A stretch of 64,000 nucleotides of DNA, from NCBI GenBank assembly GCA_963920665.1, contig OY987265.1, forward strand, positions 23,627,001 through 23,691,000, in the 5' to 3' direction. Under the pieces are notes generated by a model. That model had not been told where the DNA came from. It searched no databases and saw only the letters and a program-made list of their open reading frames with translations. Source of the stretch: Straminergon stramineum (lineage: Eukaryota; Streptophyta; Bryopsida; Hypnales; Calliergonaceae). Below are positions 33,238 to 44,864 of the stretch, one piece after another; position 1 is the stretch's first letter; each line of letters starts with the position of its first letter. Made by a program: the position numbers and the translations under genes.

Positions 33238-35938
33238 ATGCCACCGAGAGGGCGCCGACCGTCGAGGGCAAAGAGGGGATCTGGATATGAGGCTTCCAAT
33301 GCGGGCTCCAGCTCCAGTGATGGTGTTGCCGATTCCACCAGGGTGGGCATGTTCTGTTTCTGTGTGGCGGCCATATACGGTGCATACATCACCCAAGGAG
33401 TGCTACAAGAAAAAATGTAAGCCACACTATGTCAGGTAGAAGATACTAAGACCTGATCCCGCCTCTTATATTGACCCCTGCTGCAGGTCAACCTTGTTTG
33501 TTGATTGGGGTAAACATGACTTGGCTAAATGTCGGTGGCCACTGATCTTGAAAGGAAGTGGGCTGCCCCTTCGATAGTAGTCTACAACCTCTCACTGAAA
33601 GATTTCATAAGAAATCCGTATATTGTTATAAATCATTTGAGTATTTGGCTCTTGTAATTCCCAAGAATGATCTCCCTAGTGAGATCTATGAAGTAATCTC
33701 TTCAGTGAACTCTTTTGAGTGATCTCGTCAGTGAACTCTACTGATCGAGTGAGCTCTCCAGTGAGTTCTATTTAGTGATCTCCCAATGAACGCACACTCC
33801 CACAAATTGAATAATATGCTTGTAGTGATGGAAAGAGCACCCACTATTTTAACACCAATCTGCATTATCTGCACTAGTGGAAGGAACCACGACAAAAAGC
33901 TCAAAACTTATTAATTCCTATGGTCGCTTGTGAGCAGATCAACAACAAAGTATGGAACCGACCAGCAGCGATTTGATCAACTCACCTTTCTGAACTTGGC
34001 TCAGTGCTTTGTCTGCTTCGTCTGGTCTTTTCTCAGTGAGTACATACTTCTGTCATCCTCGCTTCCAAGGCCAGCCATGTGTAGCATTTAAGACTTGTTC
34101 TTTTATGTATGTTCAAACTCTAAAGAAGGTGCGCCGGTCTGCTGTACACATTCTCATCGTGGAAATTTAGGGGACTGCAGTGCTGAAGATATGGCCAGGG
34201 GAGCCAGGCACCGAGGCACCCATCTTGGCGTATTGGGCTTGCAGCATTTCCAATGCAATCGGTCCTGCATGTGGCATGCTCGCGTTAAAATACATCAGCT
34301 ATCCCGCTCAGGTTCGTATGGTTGAACCTTCGACATTGACTTGCATATCATGAGATCAACCTTTCTTTCAGTCAAGAAACCTTATTTTAATAGAAGTTTA
34401 CTCATAGATCCTGTACTTGAAATTCACCAGTAATGAACTTCGAGTGCACTAAATGTTGTGTAAAACAAAAATGATGTCGAAATCTGCGATCACTAGAAAG
34501 AATCCTACCAAGAGACCCTGAAAAAACAGTCCGACCCAGATTCTGTCGAGCTCTGACATATTTGGGGGATGCTATGCAATGTCACAGGTGCTGGCAAAGT
34601 CTTCCAAGATGATTCCAGGTACCATCTCTTTATTTGTCGGTCAACACATTGGTTGCCAGATTGATTGAAGCAACCATGTGTAATTTCACTGCCTCGGGGG
34701 GACAAATGGGAACCCTAAATGCACTCACACGTGTTCACAATTAGATGTGTGGAAATTTCCCAATCAGATGTGCACCCAACATGAAAGATTCTAGGGCTAT
34801 TCTGAGAATGTGCAATTACAGACTGTACGTGTCATTAGAGAGTGTCGATTGTATCCGTATTCGAAATCAGCATCTCAAATTTGTTTAGTGGACTGACTCG
34901 GGGCGTGTGCTGATGAGGGATCATGGCAGTAATGCTGATAGGAGCTCTCATATACGGAGTCCAATACTCAATCCAAGAATACTTGTGTACCTTCATGGTT
35001 GCCGGTGGCGTGTCAGTGTTCGCCATGAAAGTAACGAAGCCTCACTGTTCCTCCAAAACATCAACCTCATAAGTGATTTCGTGTTAACAAGCATAATTCA
35101 TCGCAAAATTCGAAATAAAAATTAGTGCACAGTAGACACCAAGAGCTTAATCTTACGCTGTTGATGGAATTTTTGTGTAGAGCTCTGGCACGCCAGGCAA
35201 GATCGCCAGTCCTAACGCAGCATTGGGTTACACTCTCTGTCTACTCAATCTTGGCTTAGACGGATTCACCAATGCTACCCAAGATGCTCTCACCGCCAGG
35301 TTCCTACATTCCCTTCTCTCCTCCAATCCTGCAAGCATGTGAATCCCCTTATACTGCACGTTTGTGCCTTAAACCCTAACCCCTAACCCATGACCATGAC
35401 GAGCTAAATAGGATATCTGCGTTGCACCGAGGTTGACTGCAGGTATCCCAAGGTGAACGCCTGGCACTTGATGATGGGGATGAACCTTTGGGGCACCGTG
35501 TACATGGCGCTCTTCATGTTTCTGATTCCGGGAGGCGGAGGCTACGACGCTGTCGGCTTCTGCGTGAGGCACCCTGAGGCCGCGTGGGATATCTTCCTGT
35601 TCTGCCTGTGCGGAGCCGTGGGTCAGAACTTCATCTTCCTCACCATCAGCCGCTTCGGTGCCTTGACCAACACCACCATCACCACCACTCGGAAGTTCGT
35701 GAGCATACTGGTGTCGTCCCTTTGGAACGGCAACCCGCTGTCGCCGCAGCAGTGGGCCGGCGTGGCCATGGTGTTCTGCGGCCTTTCGTACCAAATCTGG
35801 TGCAAGTACCAGAAGAAGCAGGTCCGATCTGTCGAGGCCGAAAGCCCACCCGAAAGCCCAAGCCCCAGGTCCTCGCGGTCTCGGTCCCCCACCAGCTCGG
35901 GGCGTTCGCGCGGGAGTTACAAGCGGAGAAGACTTTAA
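33238..35938 (+). CDS. UTR3: UDP-galactose/UDP-glucose transporter, UTR3-like (SLC35B1 group)
   Basis: Imports UDP-sugars into the ER/Golgi lumen for glycosylation and glycoprotein quality control, by family. Seven exons, 33238-33416, 33938-34035, 34181-34311, 34588-34618, 34930-35030, 35181-35299 and 35443-35938, close in phase to 384 aa. Ordered landmarks: AAIYGAYITQGVLQEKI, QLTFLNLAQ, LALKYISYPAQVLAKSSKMI, VMLIGALIYGVQYSIQEY, LDGFTNATQDALTAR, MGMNLWGTVY, GAVGQNFIFLTIS and the family signature NTTITTTRKFVSI (about 296-308). The fourth exon is a 31-base micro-exon. The N-terminal ~35 residues are Arg/Ser/Gly-rich. The C-terminal ~40 residues form an unusual Ser/Arg/Pro-rich tail ending KRRRL, instead of the short Lys-rich ER-retrieval tail of Arabidopsis UTR3. 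Confidence 0.95.
33672..33785 (+). repeat. Degenerate short tandem repeat in intron 1 of the UTR3-like gene
   Basis: About four to five imperfect copies of a ~22-28 bp unit resembling AGTGATCTCNTCAGTGAACT occur within the first intron. No function is evident; it could be a slippage product or an intronic splicing/regulatory array. Confidence 0.6.
35369..35390. repeat. Short telomere-like sequence in UTR3-like intron 6
   Basis: TTAAACCCTAACCCCTAACC resembles degenerate plant telomere repeats or a telo-box. It lies inside the intron, about 50 bp upstream of the last exon. It is too short to be anything but incidental or a small regulatory motif. Confidence 0.3.
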
Positions 35939-38111
35939 ACCTAAGCAGACTTCTCTAGAAACCAGAAAATCACTGGACAATGCACATTGCACCAGTGGAA
36001 CGGGATTTAGGCATGGTGTTAGGGTTTAGGTAGACCTCTCCAATCATGTCACCATTTGGAATGCAGCTGGACGATGACACGAGTACATTCCCTGAATCTA
36101 ACGGCACCGCAGATTGGACACTGGAGAACCAACAGCATCAGTGGTTAGACGAGAACAAGCACTTGTCTTCTGGTGTTGTTGAAGTTTTGTGGTTAAATAG
36201 GTCATCTCCGACGCAGATTGTGAATAACAGGTTGACTTAAGATCCCATGCATCGAACAGGGATTTCATTTTTCAATAACTGAGGAAACGCAAGGTTCACG
36301 TGCTCTTCCTGGAATGACAACATACTTTAGACCTCAGATAGCCTGAAAACCGGTGTGAAAAACACTAATAACTGTTGACATTGCCCAGCCCATCGCTCTG
36401 CTGCTCCACAGGCTCAAAGTATTCCAGCAGCGTGAGCGTGGCTCTCAAATTAGGGCATGGACTAGCCAACCGAAACTTCTTCATCACCGCGACCACTTGA
36501 TATCCCAATCTTTCCGGTCATCTAGTTGGAGGTTTGTATTCACTATGAACCAGAACAATATGTGAGAAAGACGAGTACATTTGCAAATTGAGCGAGACAG
36601 AACGAGACAGATCATGAGACAGAGAGCACTGGCCTTAACAATTTTTGTGTAAAACGCGGAATTGGATAGTGGCAGACCCGAAATGCAGGCTACGGTGCTG
36701 CGCATCTTGTGGCCATTACGTATGAATGCTTTTCCAAACGAGTTCCCAATTAGACATATATACCTTCCAGATTGTCTTGATTGGGATGTAGGTTGCGTTG
36801 AGGAGGTCATTCTCGCGAAAGCAGGCAGGGATCAACTCGTATTAGAATTGTAGGGTTGCGCATAAGTGAGAGAATCGGTCTGGGTAATCGGGCAACTCCA
36901 AATTCTTACCACAAACCATGTTTGAACCTAAGTGTATCTGTGACGATGGTGGACAAGATTCACAGCTGGGGTTGCTGCGTACGTTCTGGTGAGCGATCTT
37001 GAAACCTGGAACCTGGTTACCGGAGTTTGTATACTGAAGGCAAGCCGAGCAGCAGGTGAGCTCCTTGGCCACTGAAGTATTCACCAGGCTGCGAGGATTC
37101 TGTCGCAAGCGTTGGACCTCTATATATCGTTGCCACTTCTACGGTTCCGCAGGAACCTCATCTTGGAGGCAGAGTGCATAGCTCACAGCCTCACATGTAC
37201 CGCAAAGGTTTCACTCCTCTTGATATTTATGAATCATTGAAATCCATTGCGTTCAATGTCCTGACAGGGAGCATTCTACTTGTGATCTTCACGCTGAGGA
37301 CTGTGAAAACTGTGAAAAGCTGGCCTTGGTTCCGTCCTCCGCAGTTGGGCTTAGAATTGCACGCTGAGTCATCTCTGAGAGTACTACCACTGTTCTTCTA
37401 TTCACTGAACCAGGTGTGAACGGAACCAATCAACGTTGATTTCGCATCGTTCAATAGTTATGATAGACAATCTGATCCGAAGACTATTGGAAGTGGTCGA
37501 TTGCAGTGGTTTTTTATGCACAATTTTCGCCATTTGACTACGTTGGCTTTTTTTGGTAAAGAAAATTTTCATTTTTTCTGGTCGAAAGAGTCAATTTTTT
37601 TTTCTGTGTGTATTTGAAGACCAATAGCCAGATTTTACCTAGGTATCACCTAGTTTTGATATAGATATCATCAAGGATCACCCAAGTATGACATGAGTAT
37701 TGAAGAAATAGCTGGCTACTTCTCCAAAATGATTAATAAAACATGAAGCTGTTGTGGAGAGAGTCGAGTGACTTTCACGTCTTCATGATCTGTAATATGC
37801 GGTATGCCTTTCAAGAGGCCTACCATTTTTGGATTGTCGGTACGCAAAGTACTGTAAACAATTACCAAATTGCCGTAGAATGCGGGGAGCATCGTCGCAC
37901 TAACTTATTGGTAGCACTTGGCGGACGTCGGAAGTCAGAAGTCGGACGTCGTCTGGGTTTGCTCTCTAGGGTTTGTTAGATTGTTAGGCGATGGAGCGCA
38001 AGCTTGGTTTGGGAGGTGGCGTTTGCTGGTGCACGTGAGGCATGATGTGTCCATAGTGCTTGTTGGGAATCCCATGGTCAGTGTTGTTGGCTGTAACTCT
38101 TGACCCTCGCT
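35939..38111 (+). other. Intergenic between the UTR3-like and kinase-jacalin genes
   Basis: Holds the UTR3-like 3' flank and the kinase leader. Small frames (36046-36240 plus, 36484-36810 minus, 36842-37108 minus, 37174-37419 plus, 37743-37979 plus) lack recognisable domains. The plus frame at 37174-37419 has one possible membrane segment (ILLVIFTL) and ends beside a GTGTGA donor-like site, so it might be a gene fragment. The 300 bp before the kinase ATG probably form its 5' UTR. Confidence 0.4.
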
Positions 38112-41100
38112 ATGGATGAACAACAATATCGGCCTCGAACTCGTAGTGCGCCTGAAAGTGCCAGGAGTTCCACGAGTGGTGGGCAACAGCCTCCCAACGT
38201 GGGAGGTAAGCTATTTTCCATCCGCTTTTTCTGTACCGACAACTGGAGTTATTCGTTTAAGTAAAACTCAAGGTTCAGCTGTGTTTTTCCTTTGACCCTG
38301 ACAAGCAAGTGTAGAGACGAGGAGAGAAACTCCCACACCTTAAGGGGTTCGCGTAAATGAGAGTCTGTTTGCTTAGGATCCCACGATTGGCGTGGAGAAG
38401 CCTGCACGAGACACTTATCTGAGGTGGAAACATCTATAACCGTCCAAAGAAGTAATTCAGCTCCTTTTTCTAGAAAAAATATTTTTACAGTATTAGCAAA
38501 TGAAAAACATGAATTTTCAAAAAGAAATTAGAATTTTTTGGAGACATGTAATTTCTGTAAATTTTCGTAGTTGAACTCCCTAGACCACCGAAACCATCAC
38601 ATGGCTTGGTCCTAATACCGAAATCTAGAGAAACCAGTTGTAGTTAAGTATGATAACAATTTAATGACACTTTTGGGGGACACTTTTAATGAAAGTCTGC
38701 TTGTGAGGAGTGAGTACAGGGATGATTTCGGGTGTTTTCACCTTACATACACTAGTAAGAAAGAAGACTCTTTTCTACTTTTAATCTAATTTCTTACTTA
38801 CTGATGCGAAAAGGGAGGGATACTATATTGGGGAATGGGTTGTGCATATATGGGCAGAGTGGGTGGGGTGGGGTGGATTAGTGTAGGTCCAGTAGAGGTG
38901 GCAGTGTACTTAAGTCAGTGATTGTACTTAACTAACAATGGCATAGATGCTACCATTGAAGACTGATTGCACCCACAAAGACACAATTTTTTCATCAATT
39001 TTACAATTGGAGTTATAGGATACGAGATACGGAATTTGGAAGCAGATAGCGAGTTCATTCAACTTTGCATGACGAAACAAAATTGAAATTTATATCCGCT
39101 CACATTCCAGTTAACAGCCGTCCTAAAGTTTTGGAGCCTTCATTTATTCAGTTTTGGGGAACAAACTGGAGTACGGAATTCAATATTGTTTCATTCGACT
39201 TAAGTTTTGAGATGTGAGTTTCATTTTGCAGGGATGTTTGGATTACTTATCTTTTCACCTCTTTCCCTGCAGATGAATTTGGCTCACTGGATAAGGTCCC
39301 TGAGGATGTGAAGCGCTGCAGACGCCAGCACCAGGTTCTTGTGGCCTGCATTCGGTACACTCTCCAGTTTTTTGGCCCAGTGGACGAACTTCCACTTTCA
39401 TATTGGATCGATGGCACTCAGAGTCTCTGGGAGCCATCTTCGCAAATGCAAGTGACGCCAGAGTTGAAACGGGTGCTGACGCGTGCGAAGATCCTCAGTG
39501 AAGATTGCTGCAAGGATTTGTCTCCGCTGAAGGCGGCTCTTCGGCATGCTGAGCGGTCGGAAGCATTTGCTGACACTTTGAAAGAATTTCAGTGGTGCAC
39601 ATCGGTGATGTCCAACGCCATCCTCTGTAGGAAACCCAGTGTGGCTTCGACATTCAAAGATTATCCATGGCAAGCCAAACTTGGGAACCATGAGCATGTT
39701 TTGCTGGAGAAGGCAGCGGAAGGAGATTGGCAGCAACTAATGCGAGAGCTTCGGATATGGAAATGGTTTCATGTTTGCAGTGCTGAAGATTGTGGCAATA
39801 TGCTTGGGCGGAAGGATCCATCTTATTGTCTTGCCAGCCAACTAATGGAAAGATTTTACCAACAGCTGTTGAAGCAGCGGAAATCCCACATTACGGAAAT
39901 TCTTGACGAGGAGTCGGAGGGGGAGCATGGGCACAAATCCTTGTTGTGGAGTTTTGACCAAGAGGTTGTCGAGCACGGTCGTCCGCTAGGATCCGGAGTG
40001 TTTGGTTCGGTTTCGGAAGTCACGTGGTTGGGATTCAAGTACGCTCGGAAGATTTTCAATGCTGCTGGGCTCCAATCTTTACCAGCAGAGGCGGGTGCAT
40101 TGGTCAAATTGAGCCACCCTCACATTGTCAAAGTGTTCGCACACTCTGAGGACTCCCTTCTCATGGATCTAATGTGTGCAGATTTACACAAATTCATGAA
40201 GAGTCGAATGAAGGGAGGGTCTAGGATTCTGCCTTTCTCCCTTCCAGCAGCGATCGACTTGATGCTCCAAATTGCGGATGCTGTGAGCTACCTCCACTCT
40301 CAAAAGATGGCCCATCGCGACCTCAAATCAGCGAACATTCTTGTTAACCCCATGAACACATCGAGTGCTGCTGACGATGATGGATTTGTGTTTGCCAAGA
40401 TTGCTGATTTGGGGCTCGTAAAGACAAAGCGAGAAATAACCCGGTACTCTCACTTGACACAAAACGTCGGTACGAGGAGATGGATGGCACCTGAGATATT
40501 CAGAGACAACATGCAGGACGATCATTTGGCAGAGGCCTTTCCAATGAAAGCTGATGTTTACAGCTTTGGCATTGTTTGTTTTGAAATATTATCAGGAGAG
40601 CTTCCTTACAGTGATGTTCGTCTAAGTGATCTGTACTCGAAATTGACAGCCCCCATTCCTTTGCGGCCACGACTTCCTTCGAGCTGCCCCACAAACTTGG
40701 CGTCCCTGATATGTGCATGTTGGGATGTGGATCCACGGAGGCGTCCTGCAATGGCTGATGTATGCCGTGTGCTGAGATATCTGAAAGGCCTACCAACACT
40801 TCAAAGTAAGTTGTAACTGACTATAGACCTGTAATGTTAAGCTAAGTTATTCCCTAGACTAAAATCAGTCTTTGATGTTGATTTCATTTTTTCAATGTTT
40901 GCAACGCAGAAGCGTATGATGGGAAGTATTTGGGGCCGGACTTGAGATGGCCTTTTGGAAGACTGGAAGCCAAGACGAAGGTAAAGATTCACTAAGTAAA
41001 CTGGTCTTGTCATTCATTGAGTGTGGAGGGAGTATGTGTTTCGTGACAATGGAGTACCGAGTCCACCCCTAATTGATCGTAAAAATTAATTGTCATGTGC

Positions 41101-42162
41101 ACGATTCATTGAGTGTCCCTTGTTCAACAGCCGCTTGCTCTAGATCCAGCTGCATGAAGCGCATTAATTATCCTGGGCCCTAAAGTTTTGTATTGACAAT
41201 TTCTTGTACGCACTGGGGGATTGGCGGTTGGATTTCAGACACAGGGCCCCCCGAGAGGTTCCTTGTATACGACTTATTTCAAGCGCTTTGAAACTCTTGG
41301 TAGCATTGGTCCACAGGTTGATATCAGGGCTTTCAAAGTCCATTTCAGAGACGCAGCAAAACTGGAGATCTCAGGATTCAATTTTTCAGTCCGTGTCGGA
41401 AGTTCGCGGCATGAAAAAAGTGTAGGAGCATTGTGTGGAGTGAGCACTGACTGGGTGAGCTCTCCCTTCCCTGCAAATACATTTTAGCTCTTCCGCACAT
41501 GATTCTAGTTGACAGTCCCGGAAATGTGCAATGAAGGCAACTTGGACGTCTTCCTCTAGAATTCTAGGGAGTAGCAAACGCATTTAATCAGGTGGATTCA
41601 AGATTGCTACAATCCAGCGACACAGAGCATGTAATGTCGCCTAGTCGCTTACAGTTTCTAACTTTAGTTTGCTGTATCAGAAATGGTCACATTTCTGTAG
41701 GATTGGCTATTAAAATGGGTTTGTTAATGCTGAGTGCGTCACCTTGATTCCTGTTTGAAAGGTACCATACCAAAAGTACTTTTAGTTTGTCTCATTTCCC
41801 CTCCAAAATGTAAAGCATTGAATATTGTATGTTATGGTGTGCACATTGTACAGATCAGGTTCGACAACCCAAGCGAATATCTTGTTCAAGTGGAGGGATC
41901 ATACTCCCGACCCATACGACCCAATCCATGGGGGCTTCCACAGGTGAAGTCTCTTAGCTTTATCACCACCAAGCAGAAATACGGACCCTACGGCAGAGTT
42001 GGTGAATTAGCCACAACGTTTTGTTCAGATTTAGGAAGGGTGGTCGGCTTCACTGGATATTTTCAAAAAGACGATACGCTTCTTTTCTTTCAGGTTCACA
42101 TGATACCAAACATTGTCGGGTGCTTACGGCAGTACTTGGAAAATGAAGATCCATTCGTTTGA
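38112..42162 (+). CDS. Protein kinase with C-terminal jacalin-like lectin domain
   Basis: Five exons, 38112-38205, 39273-40805, 40910-40980, 41239-41454 and 41854-42162, close in phase to 740 aa. Residues 1-44 are a Ser/Arg/Gln-rich leader. Residues ~45-250 are an all-helical region with conserved Trp and Cys. Residues ~265-535 are a complete TKL-type kinase: GSGVFGSV P-loop from 271, Lys291 in YARKIF, catalytic HRDLKSANIL at 379-388 with Asp381, DLG (not DFG) at 410, WMAPE at 435-439, DVYSFG at 459. Residues ~550-736 form a jacalin-related fold (FDNPSEYLVQVEGSYS, SLSFITTKQKYGPYG, VVGFTGYF). The canonical sugar-binding GxxxDxI loop is replaced by FQKDDTLLFF, so mannose or galactose binding is doubtful. 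No signal peptide or membrane span is seen, so it is a cytosolic kinase. The role is unknown; a defence or stress function is suggested by other plant jacalin fusions. Confidence 0.92.
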
Positions 42163-44268
42163 TTTCTGTTCTAGCCTAGCATAACTTCTTGGCCTCTGGA
42201 TTCGACCAATGTCTGGAGTTCCACTGCGCTCCTAGTCAGAGCTGGAAGGTGAAGTATTGCAATGGCCTTGATTGGGTTTGTTTACTACAGACCTCTTTCT
42301 GTAATTGGTTTTTTAATGGCCTTTTGCCAAAAGAGATTTCTGAATCCAATAAATGTAACTATATGTAGTGACCAAAGGGTCTACAATGGACATCCTGCCT
42401 TGGGTGCCTATTTCCAAGTCTAATTCCTTTTGTATCACATCTTTCATTTAACTTTTCAATCAAGATAACAAGATTACATGATGTAGCATGATTGATGCTC
42501 TTTGACATTCTTTTAGACACCTTCTCAATTCTAAGCTGTCAAGTGCATTCTACCAAAAAAGAATTTGTAATACTAGAAACAAGCCTTTAGAAGATTTTGT
42601 CATTGAAGTAGTTTTCATTAATTAACCAAGAAAGGACATTGAAAGCAACTAGATTTAACCCCTAAATATGTGTGTGTTAGAAATTGGAAAATACTCACAT
42701 AATTCATAATGCTCTCTTAAAAAAAAGGTCCATTAGTCAAATTTTATTCATCTTATTAGAATTTTCAACCACGGAATTTTTATTCTTAACTAGTACAAGG
42801 GTCATATATACCAAATTTGGAGTGTGGGGGTAATGTATGTGTAGGAACAAAGCTTGCAAAGTGAACTAAAATGTTTTTTTCAAGATTGCTTGGATTATAC
42901 CACTGTAGCTTTGAATGAGACTTTTGAGTCCCATAACTCAAATTTCATTTGCTAAAAAGAATTAGGAACTCCATATTTGAGTAGAGCCCCAAGTTAGGAA
43001 GAAATATGCACATTTTTAAAGCACAATGAAGTTTCTTTCTACTTGCTCATGTTGAGGCTTAAACAAAAAAAATCTCCTAACTTTTTTTTTCTACCATTGG
43101 ATCTTCATAAAATTTGACTCTTTAGAAGTTTATTTGTTTCTCTAATGTCAACAAAAATATTAGGAAAATAAAACAAAATCTTATACTTTACTTTAAGAAA
43201 GCATACCACATGGTTGCCCTTCCCACCTATTTTTTTTACATCTAGTCAACATTTTACTACAGCCTAGAATAACTTTCACAAATTTATCCATAGTCAAAAT
43301 AGGTCTATTAGTTGACGTGGCAATATAGTGTTATTCTAGATGTTCTAGAAAACACCATTGTGTTTGTTCTCATGTCAAATAAAACATCAACATCAATGAT
43401 AGCATCAACTTATTTACACATAAATTTGCTAACTTTCAACATAGCATCCATGGAAATCTATGTTTTAAGGCCATCCCCCTTATGACATCTTGATGTTTTG
43501 TAAAACATGCATGTCTCCAACTAACATTAGAAAAAACATCAGTTTCTTCTAGTGAGACAAAGTCTTAAGGCTACATGCTACTTCACCCCACATCCCAAGT
43601 CCCACTAAGTTCTCAAAATCTAAATCATGGAGAGCTCAAAATTGGAACCTAGGGATTTATACTACATCCCAAGTCCCAAGTCCCAAGTCCTACATCACTT
43701 TGAACAAAGTGCCTACAAGGCAATGTTATTTGGAAGTTTTGGTGCCAAAGAAGTGGGACTTGGAGGCCAAATTGGGTCTAGCCAAAGTAAAACCTAACTT
43801 AGCCTCCAAATCCCAATAGTTTTTTTGAATATAAAATGAGGAGAAAAACACCATATAATGCATCCTAGTGGGCTGAAATTTTCTCCAAATCTATCCAATG
43901 CAAATTTATGTTAAAAGTTCTTCCAATTAAAATGGATTTTTTGCTTGTTGATCCATTTTGGGTACTTAATGGCTATATTATGTCATATATGAAACAAGTT
44001 AGGTGGAAGAATTGGAACTTTGGCCTTCACACTATGTAGTTCCACATCTTACTGTTGATATTTGTTATTCACCTTCTACAATCCAACAAAGTTGGAATTT
44101 GGCCTTGAACCAACTAATATAGAAAGTTGGGACTTGGAACATAATTTGAAGGGGCCCTTAAGACTTGTGTGATTGCAAAAGTCAACTAAAGTGGCCTTAA
44201 ATCTAATTTCGATTTTTTTTTACAATCCATTGTTTTTGTGGATAAGGGCACAGTCAAAAGACCAAGGC
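42163..44268. other. AT-rich intergenic, no gene
   Basis: Kinase-gene 3' flank, then repeat DNA. A solitary TTAACCCCTAAATATG (TTAA-family left end) occurs at 42655 without a detectable partner. A short CCCAAGTCCCAAGTCC slippage run occurs near 43665-43685. No gene is seen. Confidence 0.55.
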
Positions 44269-44864
44269 TTAACCCCTAAAGGAGTGAGGCACATTATGGA
44301 CAAAAATGGTCAAAAATTGCCACTTTTTAGGGCAATGTAAAAATTGAAAATTTATAAAAAATAAATTCAACTATACAAATTTGTATTAGACTATTATGGG
44401 AATGTGGGGGAAAAAAATTTAGAAACATTGGTTGCACAAATTGAAAGATTATAACACTCAAAGTTAGAAGAGAAAATAATGTTTTTTCTTATCTTGCCAA
44501 CAGGGTCAACAAACTTTCATTTCTTGTAGTGCAAGATTTTTGCATTGTCTATGCATGGTAGGTTTTTGTTTACAATCACATCCTATATCATGTTAGTTAC
44601 ATACTTTCTATATTGAAAAATTAAAGTAGGAGTTTTGGACATGCCCTACTTGAATTTGTTTGGGTTGCTTGAAAAGTTTGTGGTAGCATAACTTTTGATC
44701 CATGTACTTATTCGAAAAACAAAAATATTCCCATCAAGAGGGTATATGTTTTCACTTTTAAGTCAAAATTTTGTGATCATCTAACTAAAATTGACTTTAT
44801 GTGCATGCAACTACCTAAAATTTCTTGTGTATGTTGAATGGTCACTTGGTCCTTTAGTGGTTCA
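44269..44864 (-). mobile_element. TTAA-bounded element, inverted relative of copy E (copy F)
   Basis: Begins TTAACCCCTAAAGGA; ends TTGGTCCTTTAGTGGTTCA, the last TTAA having decayed to TTCA. Its left 60 bp (GAGGCACATT, then CCACTTTTTAGGGCAATG) match the right end of 20365-20938 reverse-complemented, so it is the same subfamily in opposite orientation. A CACTA-type end (TTTCTTGTAGTG) lies within it near 44520. Non-coding. Confidence 0.75.

Noticed and set aside
35369..35992. 207-codon minus frame across the last UTR3-like exon
   Set aside because: Antisense of a verified transporter exon; no domain.
36842..37108. Cys-containing minus frame that could suggest a small secreted or receptor protein
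   Set aside because: No signal peptide, no recognisable Cys spacing, and no splice partner.
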